Source: JAJPGZ01 sp041167105 (GTDB lineage Bacteria > Verrucomicrobiota > Verrucomicrobiia > Chthoniobacterales > UBA10450). Taken from it: a DNA stretch of 41,545 nucleotides. The stretch spans positions 1 through 41,545 of the forward strand of contig JBEEGX010000011.1 in the NCBI GenBank assembly GCA_041167105.1, in the 5' to 3' direction. The notes beneath the pieces were generated by a model. It had not been told where the DNA came from. It worked only from the letters and a program-made list of their open reading frames with translations, and did no database searches. A program made the translations under genes and the position numbers. Shown one piece after another: positions 1 to 8,931 of this stretch (positions within the stretch are counted from its first letter, which is position 1; every line of letters begins with the position of its first letter).

Positions 1-1047
1 AAGTTCGTGAAGAATTCCGGGCAGGCGCGAAATGTTCGATGGCATTTTGAAGTCGCGCGATGGCAATGCGTGAACGGCGGCGAGAAAAATCTTCCACGCC
101 GCGATTACGCAAATCCCCGGAACGAACGACAAGATCGACAACGTACGTTTGCGACGCGTCCAGAGAACCGCGGCCGCAGCGACGGTGAGAACGAACCACA
201 ACACGGCGCCTTCGCGTTTCATCCACGGAAGCGTCGCGCCGAGCACGAGGAAAAGTGCGAGCGAATCCCGCGAGTCGTCGCGTACAAATCTGAGCAGGTA
301 AAAAATTGTGGCGAGAAAAACCGCGGCCAGCGGGACGTCCGCGTAACCGACAGAAATTCCGCCGGGCGCGTTATGAATCGCAGGAACAAGCGGAAATAAA
401 ACGACAAGCGCCCAAGCGATCGCGCGATTGCCGCTGAGTTGCCCGGCCGCGAGGAGAAAGATCGACATCGCGGCGGCATACCAAATCGGGAAGATGAGCT
501 TGATCCAAAATTGATCTGCTTCGCCGAACCAGATGTAGAACCACGTTTCGGTCAGAGGCAGGAGCAATGGATATTCCGGGTGACTGAACCAGCGCGATGT
601 GTCGCTGAAGTACGACGATGGCAACGCGCCACCGTTGAGAAAGGCGAAACGCGCTTTCATTTCCCACACGGTCAATCCATCCCAGCCGAGCGTGTGTTGG
701 ATCGACAAGTACAAGATCGACATCAACTCCACGGCGAAGATCGCGATGAAAACTTTGTCGATTCGGCTGAGTAACAGCGAAGGAAGGTTTGGAAAATTTC
801 GCCAACGTCGCACGCCGACTGCGCCAAGCGTGGCACAGATGGCCGCGACGAAAATCTGTAGCGCGATACCGCGAACGAAAAAGCCGCAACACCAAAGGGC
901 GAGCGAAACGACGGCGGTGCCGAACAGCCATGCGAGCGCAAAATGTTCGATCCTGGTCAGGCGATTACGAACGAGGAGCGTTGTCATGCCGAATCCGGCC
1001 GCAAGGATTGTCGCGAAAGCGGCGATGAAGCCGACGAATGTAATCAT
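1..1047 (-). CDS. GT-C-type integral membrane glycosyltransferase, C-terminus cut by window edge
   Basis: The minus-strand frame stays open from an ATG at 1047 to the window edge, giving 349 residues with no stop in view. The product is very hydrophobic, with many membrane segments broken by short loops. A soluble loop near residues 125-175 carries GWDGLTVWEMKARFAF, then SHPEYPLLLPLTETW. An acidic residue in the first large periplasmic loop and a His-Pro-x-Tyr-Pro stretch are typical of polyprenyl-phosphate-sugar-dependent (PMT/ArnT-like) GT-C transferases, which move a sugar from a lipid carrier on the periplasmic face. The ATG overlaps the stop of the upstream gene as ATGA, so translation is probably coupled. 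Donor and acceptor are unknown. Copies of word 1 encode its LSIL, MSIF and MSIL segments. The membrane-protein call is firm; the GT-C call is inference from loop pattern and neighbours. Confidence 0.75.
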   Translation of the reverse strand, partial: MITFVGFIAAFATILAAGFGMTTLLVRNRLTRIEHFALAWLFGTAVVSLALWCCGFFVRGIALQIFVAAICATLGAVGVRRWRNFPNLPSLLLSRIDKVFIAIFAVELMSILYLSIQHTLGWDGLTVWEMKARFAFLNGGALPSSYFSDTSRWFSHPEYPLLLPLTETWFYIWFGEADQFWIKLIFPIWYAAAMSIFLLAAGQLSGNRAIAWALVVLFPLVPAIHNAPGGISVGYADVPLAAVFLATIFYLLRFVRDDSRDSLALFLVLGATLPWMKREGAVLWFVLTVAAAAVLWTRRKRTLSILSFVPGICVIAAWKIFLAAVHALPSRDFKMPSNISRLPGILHEL

Positions 1048-1490
1048 TGTGAGCTGGCGGGATTGCGGAGCGTGAGATGCGGGCCGAGCGATTGCGCCTC
1101 GGGCACAGCGCGATCAAGCCCGCACATGTAGACCGCGAGATTCATCTGCGGAATCGGCTCGTTAGGCCGGATCTCGACCTTGTCGATCTTGCGCGGCCAC
1201 GTGAGATAACAGAGCGCCGAGTAAACGAAGTCGCAGCGCGCGTCGTCTTTTGGTGAAACGAAAACAGTGCGTTGTGTCGAGGCAATTCGCGCGGTCGCGT
1301 TGATGAGGTTCGCGCTCGGCTGGCGAATTTCCAGCAGCGGCGCGAGCAAGCTGTCGATTGACGCGGTGGGCGACGGCGAGACGGCGTGACCGCTGCGCAA
1401 GTTCTGCCAAAGTTTCGGCGCTGCGAGCACGGCGAAGATCGACAAGAGCAGCGCCCACGCGACGAAATAAATTTGGCGGAGCGTCTTCAA
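1044..1490 (-). CDS. Small membrane-anchored protein of unknown function
   Basis: The 148-residue product has one hydrophobic segment at about residues 8-27, with a basic residue before it, followed by a soluble domain with three cysteines. The likely topology is an inner-membrane anchor with a periplasmic domain. I recognise no family. The C-terminal half (FVSPKDDARCDFVYSALCYLTWP) loosely resembles the soluble tails that follow the last membrane helix of GT-C proteins. This gene might therefore encode a detached accessory domain of the flanking transferases. It is joined to both neighbours by 4-bp ATGA overlaps (1487-1490 and 1044-1047), so it belongs to the operon and is probably made in step with them. 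Confidence 0.7.
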   Translation of the reverse strand: MKTLRQIYFVAWALLLSIFAVLAAPKLWQNLRSGHAVSPSPTASIDSLLAPLLEIRQPSANLINATARIASTQRTVFVSPKDDARCDFVYSALCYLTWPRKIDKVEIRPNEPIPQMNLAVYMCGLDRAVPEAQSLGPHLTLRNPASSQ

Positions 1491-2929
1491 CCGTTACGCA
1501 GACGATACAACCAGATGTCAGGGCCGAAAGGTGAACGCTCCACTGCGATGAACTCGAAAAGGTCGATGTCGATCTTGTCGTCGCGTCCGAGTTGCGGAAA
1601 AAATTTCACGGGCAACGAATCTTCCGTGCGGATGAAGACGAGATAATCGGCGCGTTGCTCGCGCAAGTATGCTGCAAACGCAGTCGCGTCCCCCGTCGCG
1701 GATGCGGGAGTTGCTTCAGATCGAAGAAAATGATCGGCAGGGAGTCGCGACAAAACGCGAACTGCAGGATCGTCGGCGAAGCATCGCGAGTCGCCGATGC
1801 GATCGACGAGCGCGGTAGCGATGCGTTGTTGCGCGCGTTGATCGCTAATCACTTTCGGAATGTTTGGGAATTGCCGAACGAAACCGTAGAGCAAGAAAAC
1901 AAGAGCGACTGCGGCAATGGGGCGGCGCAATATTTTTAACAGCCAGGCGAACAGCGGCAGGCCCAGCGTGAAGAAGACGAGACCGTAACGCGGCAGGAGA
2001 ACGGGCTGGCGTTTCGTGACGTAGGCGAGCGCAAAAAAAGCGAGCAGCGCGGCTGTGCACAAACTAACCGCGATGATTTCGCGCGAGCGGTGCGCCGCAC
2101 GCAAGATCGACATCGTCGCCGTAATGAAGATGGTGGCGAAGATGATCGGGTTCGCGCCGAGCAGGAAGTAATCAAGATCTTCGGCGACATCAGCGAAAGC
2201 GAAGCCGCGGCGCGTCGGATAAAAATCGAGGACGTTGTTTTGATAAGCGACGCGTTTCGCGAAGTAAGCGAATGGGTCACCGGTGGCCTGATGCGATATG
2301 CCAAACCAAACCAAGGGAGGCACAAGCAAGATCGACATCGTCATGAGTGAGACGCGGCGATGAAAGATGAATTGAAGCAGCGGTAATACGACGACGAAAA
2401 CCCACGCTTCCAGCCTAAGGAACTCCGCGAGAGCGGCGCAGATCACGGCGGCAATCCAGCGATCGCGCAGCGCGAACCAAATAGTGGCAAGGGAAAGACA
2501 GCCGAAAGGCACATCGGTCATGGCCGCGGCGGAGTAGAGCAGATGCAGCGGATTGAGGAGAACAAGCGCGAATGCGACGACTGCGAGTGGCGTGCTCTGC
2601 GTGAGGCGTTTTGTTAGGGCGAAAACGAGAACGCACGTTGTCGATCCAGCAAGTGCGGAAACTATTTTGCCAGACAGCAGCGGATCGTGAATGACGAGAT
2701 TCAGGATTGCAGCGGAGAATTGAAACAGCGGCAGCCAGAAACCGAAAAGATCGATGATTCGAAAATTGCCGCTGGAGATTTTCGCGCTCCAAGCGGCGAT
2801 CGTTTCGACATACGAGTAGCCGTCCTGTTCGGCATTCGGGAGAATAAACGCGGCGCAAAGTCGAACCGTGAGCGCGACGAGCCAAACGAGCAACCAGACG
2901 AAACGCGCGTCAGCGTTTGGTCGCGGCAT
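1487..2929 (-). CDS. GT-C-type membrane glycosyltransferase (PMT/RgtA-like)
   Basis: The frame is open up to 3091, but the ATG at 2929 (MPRPNADARFVW) is preferred. It leaves only a 20-bp overlap with the upstream gene and removes a basic, non-hydrophobic leader. The 480-residue product has a first membrane helix at about residues 9-27, then EQDGYSYVETIAAWSAKI. That acidic loop sits where PMT_2/RgtA-type lipid-linked-sugar transferases carry their catalytic aspartate. LNPLHLLYSAAAMTDVPFG follows, and further helices are spread along the chain. The C-terminus is a soluble periplasmic domain of about 100 residues. The likely role is transfer of a sugar from a polyprenyl carrier onto a polysaccharide or lipid acceptor. 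Word 1 copies encode two MSIL segments inside helices. Substrate unknown. Confidence 0.8.
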   Translation of the reverse strand: MPRPNADARFVWLLVWLVALTVRLCAAFILPNAEQDGYSYVETIAAWSAKISSGNFRIIDLFGFWLPLFQFSAAILNLVIHDPLLSGKIVSALAGSTTCVLVFALTKRLTQSTPLAVVAFALVLLNPLHLLYSAAAMTDVPFGCLSLATIWFALRDRWIAAVICAALAEFLRLEAWVFVVVLPLLQFIFHRRVSLMTMSILLVPPLVWFGISHQATGDPFAYFAKRVAYQNNVLDFYPTRRGFAFADVAEDLDYFLLGANPIIFATIFITATMSILRAAHRSREIIAVSLCTAALLAFFALAYVTKRQPVLLPRYGLVFFTLGLPLFAWLLKILRRPIAAVALVFLLYGFVRQFPNIPKVISDQRAQQRIATALVDRIGDSRCFADDPAVRVLSRLPADHFLRSEATPASATGDATAFAAYLREQRADYLVFIRTEDSLPVKFFPQLGRDDKIDIDLFEFIAVERSPFGPDIWLYRLRNG

Positions 2930-5276
2930 TATGATAGGCGAGCCAGGCGTTCCAGGCGCGTTCCCAATTTTCTTTCGCGGCCCAGGATTGCGCTTCGAGA
3001 TAATGAAAATACTTCGGCGCATTCGGCCGGTCGCTGAAATGGCGCGCGGTGACGAGCGCGTCATCGGTGCGGCCAAGCTGGCGTTGCGCAAGATACAGCG
3101 CGTAGCCGACGGCGTAATTATCAGGGTTCGTCAGGTAACGTTGCTGGAGCTGGTCGAGCGGCGCGTTGTTGCTTTCGCGCGGCAGGGCGACGACGTCGCC
3201 AAAACGTTGCGCGAGATCGTAGGCGGCGTGGAAATCATTTTTGCTCGCGTAAAATTTTGCCATGCCGAACCAGGCATAGCTGAGCCAATCGCGGTGATTG
3301 TCGATCTTGCGCGCGAGCTCATCGAGATTTCCGCGCTCGGACCAAAGCGAAAAGAGGGCGAGCTTCTGCGGCTCGGTGAATTTTTCCAGGCTCGGATCTT
3401 TGCTCAACAATTTCCCGAGCGTGGCATCGAAGTCTTTTCCGTTCACGCGGCTGAGATACGCGAGGACGAGCTCGGGCTCGCCGAGTCCAATCTCCTCGAG
3501 CGTGCGCGCGAGCGGCGGACTGTGCATCAAGGCGCCGCTCAACATGTTCGCGTAAACATCGCCACGCGAAGCGCCGGCGCGACGCAGCGCCTCGTGCCAG
3601 GCGGTGGCCGCGAGTGTGGGCTCAATCGGCAACCACACGTTACCTTCGAGGAACGGCAATTCGTATCCATTCGGCTCGAGGAAACGGGCGCGGCGAAAAT
3701 CATCGAGCGCATCGCTCCATTTTTTCGCGCCGGCTTCGGCCATGGCGCGCGAGAAATAAAGTTGCCAATCGAGCGGCGACCACGGAATGGCTGCGCTCGT
3801 TAGGCGAATTGCTTCGCTGAAATCCTGGCCGCGCGTTTCCATTTGCGCGAGCTCTTTGGCGCTGGCAACGCCAACTGCTCCCGGCAACAACATTTTCGAG
3901 CGCGTCGCGATGACCCACGACATTCCGCTAATGACGAGAACGAGGCCGACGATTCGAAACAGAACTGAAACGCTCATGCTCGGCCGCAAATTGAGCGGCC
4001 GATGCAGCGACAGGCCGAGCAGAAACAAACCGGCAAAGGCAGTGCCGACGCGGTGCGCGCTCACGTCGATGAGTCCGTGCGCGGCAAAGATCAAAGCCGC
4101 GATGAGGGCGGCGAGACGAAAACGTTGATTGGTCCCCTCCTGCAACGGCAGCACTCGCCTGACAAGAAGCGCGGCGCCGATCACGATGAGTAGAACCGCC
4201 GGCCAGCCCATTTCCGACCAAAGCCAGAGCCAGTCGCTTTCCGGATGCAAGGCGCGCGTGTTGCCGACCGATTCCGTGCGAAACAAGGCGAAGACGAAAT
4301 CGAAATTACCGAGGCCGATGCCGCACCACGGCGAAGCACGGATGAGATCGAAGGTGTCGTGAAAGATCTTCCAGCGAAAATCGGCGGACAAGCCGCTGCC
4401 AGGCAATCCGCCAAAGTTGAAGCGCTCGAGGGTTTCGCCGCCTAACAACAGCACCGCCGTCATGAGCACAAGCAGGAATGAAACTGCGAGCGCGATGCGT
4501 TCGCTGGTGCGTTGACGCACGAGCACGGCGAAAATCCAAATGACGCTGCCACCGACGAGAATGCCGACGCCCGCGCGCGACCAGTTGAGGAGAATGGCTA
4601 CCACTAAGATCGACAATGCGATTATCCAGACGAACCAGCGTTTCCGGCCGCGACGAATATCGTCCTGACCACAAGCGAGCAGAACAATCGAGGTGATGCC
4701 TAACAAATCCGCGGTTTGGTTTTTGTTCGGGAACGGACCGAAGCCGCGCGCGTTCGTCCAAAGCGCGAAGGACCCGTGGCCGAGGTAGAGGAGAATGGAG
4801 ATGACGGCGAGAACAACCACGCCGACGACGAAGAGCCGCAATTGCGACCGCACCGCGCGAAGGTCGATCTCGTGCGTGGCCACGAGGTACAACCAGCTCA
4901 ACGCGCCAATCAGACTAACGAACGCACCGGCGGTGATCCACGGCTGCGGCGAAACCGTTCCCGGAAGCGCGATGTTGAAATCGTCCACTACTGCGGCGCG
5001 CCACTGCGGCCACGAAAACCAATGCGCCGGCAGGAACCCCATGAGCGCAACCGCCAGGAACAAAACGAAAACGATATTCGTCGTTAGGCCGAGCGAGAGC
5101 CGCGGCGGCCGCGCCAGCAGATACAAGCCCAGCAGTGTGAGCACGACGCCTTCGGCCCATTTCGTCGTCGCGCCGCCAAGAAAGCACGCCAGCACCGGCA
5201 AAAGCGGCAGAAAAATATTCGCGAGCCCGCTGGGGGCGGAACGGCGCTCGGGCTGTGCGGTGGGCTCGGACATCAC
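2910..5276 (-). CDS. O-antigen ligase / polymerase-like membrane protein with C-terminal helical repeats
   Basis: The 788-residue protein has two parts. Residues from about 20 to 440 hold roughly a dozen membrane helices. Between them is a large periplasmic loop with FRWKIFHDTFDLIRASPWCGIGLGNF and a following His (RALHPESDWLWLWSEMG), the pattern of the Wzy_C/O-antigen ligase family. The remaining 340 or so residues are soluble and mostly helical, with TPR-like stretches such as WQLYFSRAMAEAGAKKWSDA, probably periplasmic. Ligases with TPR tails are common in exopolysaccharide and glycoprotein systems, where they join or polymerise lipid-linked glycans. It heads a minus-strand operon and is divergent from the phosphoglycosyl transferase at 5417. 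A separate Wzy-like gene lies at 13428-14906, so one of the two may be the polymerase and this one a ligase. Two possible start Mets are adjacent. Confidence 0.85.
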   Translation of the reverse strand: MMSEPTAQPERRSAPSGLANIFLPLLPVLACFLGGATTKWAEGVVLTLLGLYLLARPPRLSLGLTTNIVFVLFLAVALMGFLPAHWFSWPQWRAAVVDDFNIALPGTVSPQPWITAGAFVSLIGALSWLYLVATHEIDLRAVRSQLRLFVVGVVVLAVISILLYLGHGSFALWTNARGFGPFPNKNQTADLLGITSIVLLACGQDDIRRGRKRWFVWIIALSILVVAILLNWSRAGVGILVGGSVIWIFAVLVRQRTSERIALAVSFLLVLMTAVLLLGGETLERFNFGGLPGSGLSADFRWKIFHDTFDLIRASPWCGIGLGNFDFVFALFRTESVGNTRALHPESDWLWLWSEMGWPAVLLIVIGAALLVRRVLPLQEGTNQRFRLAALIAALIFAAHGLIDVSAHRVGTAFAGLFLLGLSLHRPLNLRPSMSVSVLFRIVGLVLVISGMSWVIATRSKMLLPGAVGVASAKELAQMETRGQDFSEAIRLTSAAIPWSPLDWQLYFSRAMAEAGAKKWSDALDDFRRARFLEPNGYELPFLEGNVWLPIEPTLAATAWHEALRRAGASRGDVYANMLSGALMHSPPLARTLEEIGLGEPELVLAYLSRVNGKDFDATLGKLLSKDPSLEKFTEPQKLALFSLWSERGNLDELARKIDNHRDWLSYAWFGMAKFYASKNDFHAAYDLAQRFGDVVALPRESNNAPLDQLQQRYLTNPDNYAVGYALYLAQRQLGRTDDALVTARHFSDRPNAPKYFHYLEAQSWAAKENWERAWNAWLAYHNAATKR

Positions 5277-5416
5277 GCTGGTATGGGATTGGCTTGGTTA
5301 GATCGACATCGATGCGTTCGAAGAGCGAACATGCAATTTCGGCGCGATTCCGAGCACGAGTTGAAGCGCTCCGGCCATCGCGTACTCTGCACGCGCCGCC
5401 ACGTTTTTAGCCTGCC
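5277..5416. promoter_or_regulatory. Divergent intergenic region between ligase operon and phosphoglycosyl transferase
   Basis: This 140-bp gap separates two divergently transcribed genes and must carry promoters for both, or at least for one. I could not identify convincing -35/-10 boxes or a strong ribosome-binding site before the ATG at 5417. A variant of word 1 (TAGATCGACAT, from 5300) lies inside it, preceded by GGT so that it reads GGTTAGATCGACA. Confidence 0.4.
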
Positions 5417-6820
5417 ATGTTGACCCAACGCAAGGAAGGTCTCTACAGCGTCTTCCTCATCTGCCAAATCCTTATCGTGGCCGGACTGTTCTGGTTCGGC
5501 GTCTGGGTCTTGGTCACGTTTTATTCGCCGAGCGCCGATCTCACCTGGCGCCGCTACAGCATTTATTGCGGCATGCTCGTGCTCGGCATCGTGCTCGAAT
5601 CGCTCACCCGCGAAGGCGCGAAACATTATTTCGTCCAGAACGAACTCGTGCGGCAACACCGACTCAGCCTCCGGCAAACCATCGCCAGCGTCGGCATGCT
5701 GGTGCTTTATCTGGTCGCGACGAAAGACGCGTTTGTTTCGCGCGTGTTCTTTTTCAACTTCGTGCCGTGGTTGTATGTCGCGCTCCTCTTCTCGCATTAC
5801 TATCTGCCGCCGTTGCTCGCGCGCGGAATTTTTCGTCGTGAAGAAAAGACGCTGCTCATCGGCTCACCCCAGAAGGCCGAGCAACTTCAGAAATGGCTGC
5901 GGCGAAAATCGGAATTCGGTTTGCGCGCCGTCGGTTTAATTTGTGACGACAAGATCGACAACGTACCTCCGGGAGTTCCTTCGGTGCTTGGCCGCTCCGA
6001 AGATCTCGAGCGCGTTATTCGCGAGAACGGCATCGTCCAGGTCATCCTGCTCGAGTTTCCGCTCTTCACCGAAATCAATTGGCAGCTCATTCGCACCTGC
6101 GACGCGCTTGGCGTTCGCCTCCTCATCGTGAGCGATCTCGAGGAAAAACTTCGCCATTCCGTCACGCATTTCGAGGATGACGGCCACCGCTTCATCGGTT
6201 TGCGCGAGGAGCCGCTCGAAAATCCGGTCAACCGTTTCCTCAAACGCGCGATCGATTTCGCCATCGCCGTTCCCATCATGTTGATCGTGTTCCCGGTCGC
6301 CATGATCCTCGTCTGGCTCGCGCAACGATTGCAATCGCCCGGCCCGCTCTTTCACATGCAAACACGTGCCGGCATGCAAAATCGACAATTCAAAATCTAC
6401 AAGTTCCGCACCATGCACACGGGTAACGGCGAGATCGCGCGCCAGGCTTCGAGCAACGACGAGCGCGTGTATTTCGTTGGCAAATGGTTTCGCAAGCTCA
6501 GCATCGATGAGATTCCACAATTTTGGAACGTGCTTCGCGGCGACATGAGCATCGTCGGCCCGCGTCCGCACCTGGTCGAGCACAACAACCAGTTCGCGCA
6601 ATTACTCGCGAATTATCACGTGCGCACATTCGTTAAGCCCGGCATCACCGGCCTGGCGCAAGTGCGCGGTTATCGCGGCGAAGCGCACAACAGCTCGGAC
6701 ATTGAAAAACGCGTCGCCTGCGACATCGAGTATCTCGAGAACTGGAACTTGTCGCTCGAGTTCGCCATCATCGTGCGCACGTTCGCGCAGGTTATTTTTC
6801 CGCCGCGGACGGCCTATTGA
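5417..6820 (+). CDS. Exopolysaccharide polyprenyl-phosphate sugar-1-phosphate transferase (WbaP/WcaJ type)
   Basis: This enzyme transfers a hexose-1-phosphate from a nucleotide sugar to undecaprenyl phosphate, the first committed step of repeat-unit synthesis at the inner membrane. The 467 residues match the usual long form: membrane helices at about residues 13-130, a cytoplasmic Rossmann-like domain at about 140-260, then the catalytic bacterial sugar transferase domain from about 273. Diagnostic features are the re-entrant helix (KRAIDFAIAVPIMLIVFPVA), KFRTM at 329-333, the Asp-Glu pair at 364-365, PRPH at 382-385 and PGITGL at 408-413. All expected catalytic residues are present. It is transcribed alone on the plus strand and its 3' end overlaps the convergent glycosyltransferase at 6814 by 7 bp. 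Sugar specificity (glucose or galactose) cannot be read from the sequence. Confidence 0.95.
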   Translation: MLTQRKEGLYSVFLICQILIVAGLFWFGVWVLVTFYSPSADLTWRRYSIYCGMLVLGIVLESLTREGAKHYFVQNELVRQHRLSLRQTIASVGMLVLYLVATKDAFVSRVFFFNFVPWLYVALLFSHYYLPPLLARGIFRREEKTLLIGSPQKAEQLQKWLRRKSEFGLRAVGLICDDKIDNVPPGVPSVLGRSEDLERVIRENGIVQVILLEFPLFTEINWQLIRTCDALGVRLLIVSDLEEKLRHSVTHFEDDGHRFIGLREEPLENPVNRFLKRAIDFAIAVPIMLIVFPVAMILVWLAQRLQSPGPLFHMQTRAGMQNRQFKIYKFRTMHTGNGEIARQASSNDERVYFVGKWFRKLSIDEIPQFWNVLRGDMSIVGPRPHLVEHNNQFAQLLANYHVRTFVKPGITGLAQVRGYRGEAHNSSDIEKRVACDIEYLENWNLSLEFAIIVRTFAQVIFPPRTAY

Positions 6821-8085
6821 TTGGATGGACACGCGTCGTCGTGTCCCAAACTTTTCAGCTTCGCAAAAAAATCGGCTAACAATTTGCCGCGATCGTAACG
6901 CGCAACATAAGCGCGCCCATTTTTGCCCCACTCGCGCAGTGATTGCCTGCCCGCCGTAGCCTTGGCGGAGGCGGGTCGATCTTGCGCAAGATCGCGAAAG
7001 GTCTGCGCAAGTTTCGCGGCATCACCTGGCAATACATTCGTGCCGCAATTTCCATCGCGCACCGCTTTCGCCAGCGCGCTCTCTTCATCCGCCACCGTCA
7101 CCACCGGACAGCCGTGCGCCAGCGTCATCAAAATCTTGCTCGGAAAAAACGCATTGCCCGAGCCGCTTTGCTGCGTGATCAACGAAATGTCCGCGTCCAC
7201 CAGCAGCTCTTTGTATCCACGGTCCGATTGCAGAGGCAACATCGTCACGTTTTGCAGATGTCGATCTTGCATGGATCGCTCGAGCGACGCTCGCGCCGCG
7301 CCGTCACCGCAAATGACGATGCGAATATTCGGCTGGTCGCGCAGATGCTCAGCGGCATCGATCAAAATTTTGAGGCCCTGTTTCACTCCGAGATTCCCAG
7401 AGTAAACCGCGAGAAAATCAGCGTCGGTCATGCGATGACGCGCGCGAAAGTTTCCACGCGCCGGCAATTCATCGGGAACGACCACGCCGTCGGGAAACAA
7501 AAGAATTTTTTTATCCGGCACACCTTTACGCCGGAACGCTTCGAGCATTTCATTGCTCAATCCGCCGACCATGGTCGCGTGTTTGTAAGCGAACGCTTCC
7601 AGCCAATACAGCGCGCGTGTGAACCAACCGGCGCGCACCATGCCGAGACCGATGGCGGCGTCCGGTTGTAAATCTTTCACCAGAAAAACAATTGGCGCGC
7701 GTTTGAAGAGCGTGACAAACCACGCAGCCATGCCTAACAACAGCGGCGGCGAGACGACGACGTAAACATCGGGACGCGGCAACGTCAGTGCGCGCAGCGT
7801 TGAAGTCAGGACAAACGTCGCTTCGTGAATGATGCGCTTCCAAGCCGAGACACGCGCGGGCACGAAATGCCAGCAGCGATAGACCCACACGTCGTTGATC
7901 ACATCCGTGCGAAATAGACGATGTCGATCTTGCGCGGATTTTTTCCACATCGGGTAATACGCGAACGTCGTCACCATCTCGACATCGACATCTTTTTTGG
8001 CGAGAAACTCGCAGAGCGCGACGTTATGCGGCGCGATGCCCGCCACTTCGGGCGCGTAATTGATTCCCCAAACGACAACGCGCAT
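6814..8085 (-). CDS. WcaI/WbuB-like family 4 glycosyltransferase
   Basis: The 423-residue product starts MRVVVWGINYAPEVAGIAPHN and has a loop with TTFAYYPMWKKS, both typical of the WcaI/WbuB branch of GT4 enzymes, which add a sugar to a growing lipid-linked repeat unit in the cytoplasm. The donor-binding half carries YSGNLGVKQGLKILIDAAEHL, then GNAFFPSKILMTLAHGCPVVTVADEES, the PSK motif of this branch. Near the C-terminus is an odd in-frame segment, DRPASAKATAGRQ, encoded by a hairpin-forming repeat (see 6946-6975). Two word 1 copies encode QDRH in other loops. This is the last gene of the long operon, 3 bp after the preceding stop, and its 3' end overlaps the convergent sugar transferase by 7 bp. 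Confidence 0.92.
   Translation of the reverse strand: MRVVVWGINYAPEVAGIAPHNVALCEFLAKKDVDVEMVTTFAYYPMWKKSAQDRHRLFRTDVINDVWVYRCWHFVPARVSAWKRIIHEATFVLTSTLRALTLPRPDVYVVVSPPLLLGMAAWFVTLFKRAPIVFLVKDLQPDAAIGLGMVRAGWFTRALYWLEAFAYKHATMVGGLSNEMLEAFRRKGVPDKKILLFPDGVVVPDELPARGNFRARHRMTDADFLAVYSGNLGVKQGLKILIDAAEHLRDQPNIRIVICGDGAARASLERSMQDRHLQNVTMLPLQSDRGYKELLVDADISLITQQSGSGNAFFPSKILMTLAHGCPVVTVADEESALAKAVRDGNCGTNVLPGDAAKLAQTFRDLAQDRPASAKATAGRQSLREWGKNGRAYVARYDRGKLLADFFAKLKSLGHDDACPSNQ
6946..6975. repeat. REP-like hairpin element inserted in frame in a glycosyltransferase gene
   Basis: The stretch reads CCCGCC, then GTAGCCTTGGCGGA, then GGCGGG, a GC-rich imperfect inverted repeat. On the coding strand it gives PASAKATAGRQ. 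The peptide AKATAG and its relatives are familiar to me as products of small dispersed GC-rich repeats that land in frame in unrelated proteins. It lies between two conserved parts of the C-terminal helix region of this GT4 enzyme, so the protein has apparently tolerated it. It directly abuts the palindrome at 6977-6994. Confidence 0.6.
6977..6994. repeat. 18-bp perfect palindrome made of two head-to-head word 1 cores
   Basis: CGATCTTGCGCAAGATCG is identical to its own reverse complement and contains the AAGATCG core of word 1 in both orientations. It lies inside the WcaI-like gene, just after the REP-like hairpin. A similar arrangement with 8-bp arms and a 3-bp spacer occurs at 19253-19271. 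Confidence 0.8.
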
Positions 8086-8088
8086 TCG

Positions 8089-8931
8089 TTAGTCGCGCGT
8101 CCGCTGCCGCAGCTCGAACGTCTTTACCACGGAAAGGAATTCATACATTGCGTGCAGCCGCGCGAAATAATAGCCGTGGCGGCCGTCGAGAAATCCTTTT
8201 TGCCAGACGTAAACGTAAAGAAAGCGAAGCAGCGGGCGAAACGGCAAACGTTGCGCAAGTGATTTCCAACGCCGGCGAAGATCGACATCTTCGTGTGAAA
8301 GGTTTCCGCTCAGTTCTCCGGCGACAGCCACCCGCGCCTCCCAGTTTGAGTAGCGATTATGTTTTTCGACGAACACCTCCACCGTCGGAAACGCGTAATG
8401 CGTCATTTCGCATTTCAAGCGGCCGGTCGCGCCGCGCACGGTGACGTGCTCGTGCACTTCGTTGTCGCCGCTCCCGGTTTCAGCGCCCGTAATTTTCTCG
8501 TAGCGGCCTAACGCATGCCGAAATAATCGCAGATTCCAATTCGGGTAATACGCGTGCCGAAGTTTGCGCCCGAGAAAAATGAAATGCCGGTTGATCCAGT
8601 AACCAGCCATCGCAAGATCGACAATCGCCTTTGCGATTTCGTCGCGCGCTTCCGGCGGCAAAACTTCGTCCGCATCGAGAATGAGCACCCACTCATGTTT
8701 GAACGGCAGTTTCTCCAGCGCCCAATTCTTTTTCTTCGGCCACGTGCCGTTGAAATGGAACTGCACCACCTTCGCACCGTGTTGCTCCGCGATTTGGGCT
8801 GACGCATCCGTGCTCTGCGAATCGACCACGAAAATTTCATCCGCCCATGCGATGGAGTCGAGACACCGCGACAAGTTCTCCGCTTCGTTCTTGATCGGGA
8901 CGATGACCGACAGCGGCACGCGCTCGCTCAT
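8089..8931 (-). CDS. Family 2 glycosyltransferase (WaaE/KdtX-like)
   Basis: The frame is open to 8952, but the ATG at 8931 gives an ATGA overlap with the upstream stop and starts MSERVPLSVIVPIKNEAENL, the usual GT2 N-terminus. The 280-residue product has the nucleotide-binding VVDSQSTD at about 35-42 and the metal-binding DAD at 86-88 (LILDADEVLP). Residues KKKNWALE and the later WNLRLFRH match the small WaaE/KdtX group that adds beta-linked glucose to lipopolysaccharide core or to exopolysaccharide units. It acts in the cytoplasm on lipid-linked intermediates. Acceptor unknown. Confidence 0.9.
   Translation of the reverse strand: MSERVPLSVIVPIKNEAENLSRCLDSIAWADEIFVVDSQSTDASAQIAEQHGAKVVQFHFNGTWPKKKNWALEKLPFKHEWVLILDADEVLPPEARDEIAKAIVDLAMAGYWINRHFIFLGRKLRHAYYPNWNLRLFRHALGRYEKITGAETGSGDNEVHEHVTVRGATGRLKCEMTHYAFPTVEVFVEKHNRYSNWEARVAVAGELSGNLSHEDVDLRRRWKSLAQRLPFRPLLRFLYVYVWQKGFLDGRHGYYFARLHAMYEFLSVVKTFELRQRTRD

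Noticed and set aside
2868..3803. 311-residue plus-strand open frame
   Set aside because: It is antisense to the ligase-like gene, has a charged composition typical of shadow frames and no motif.
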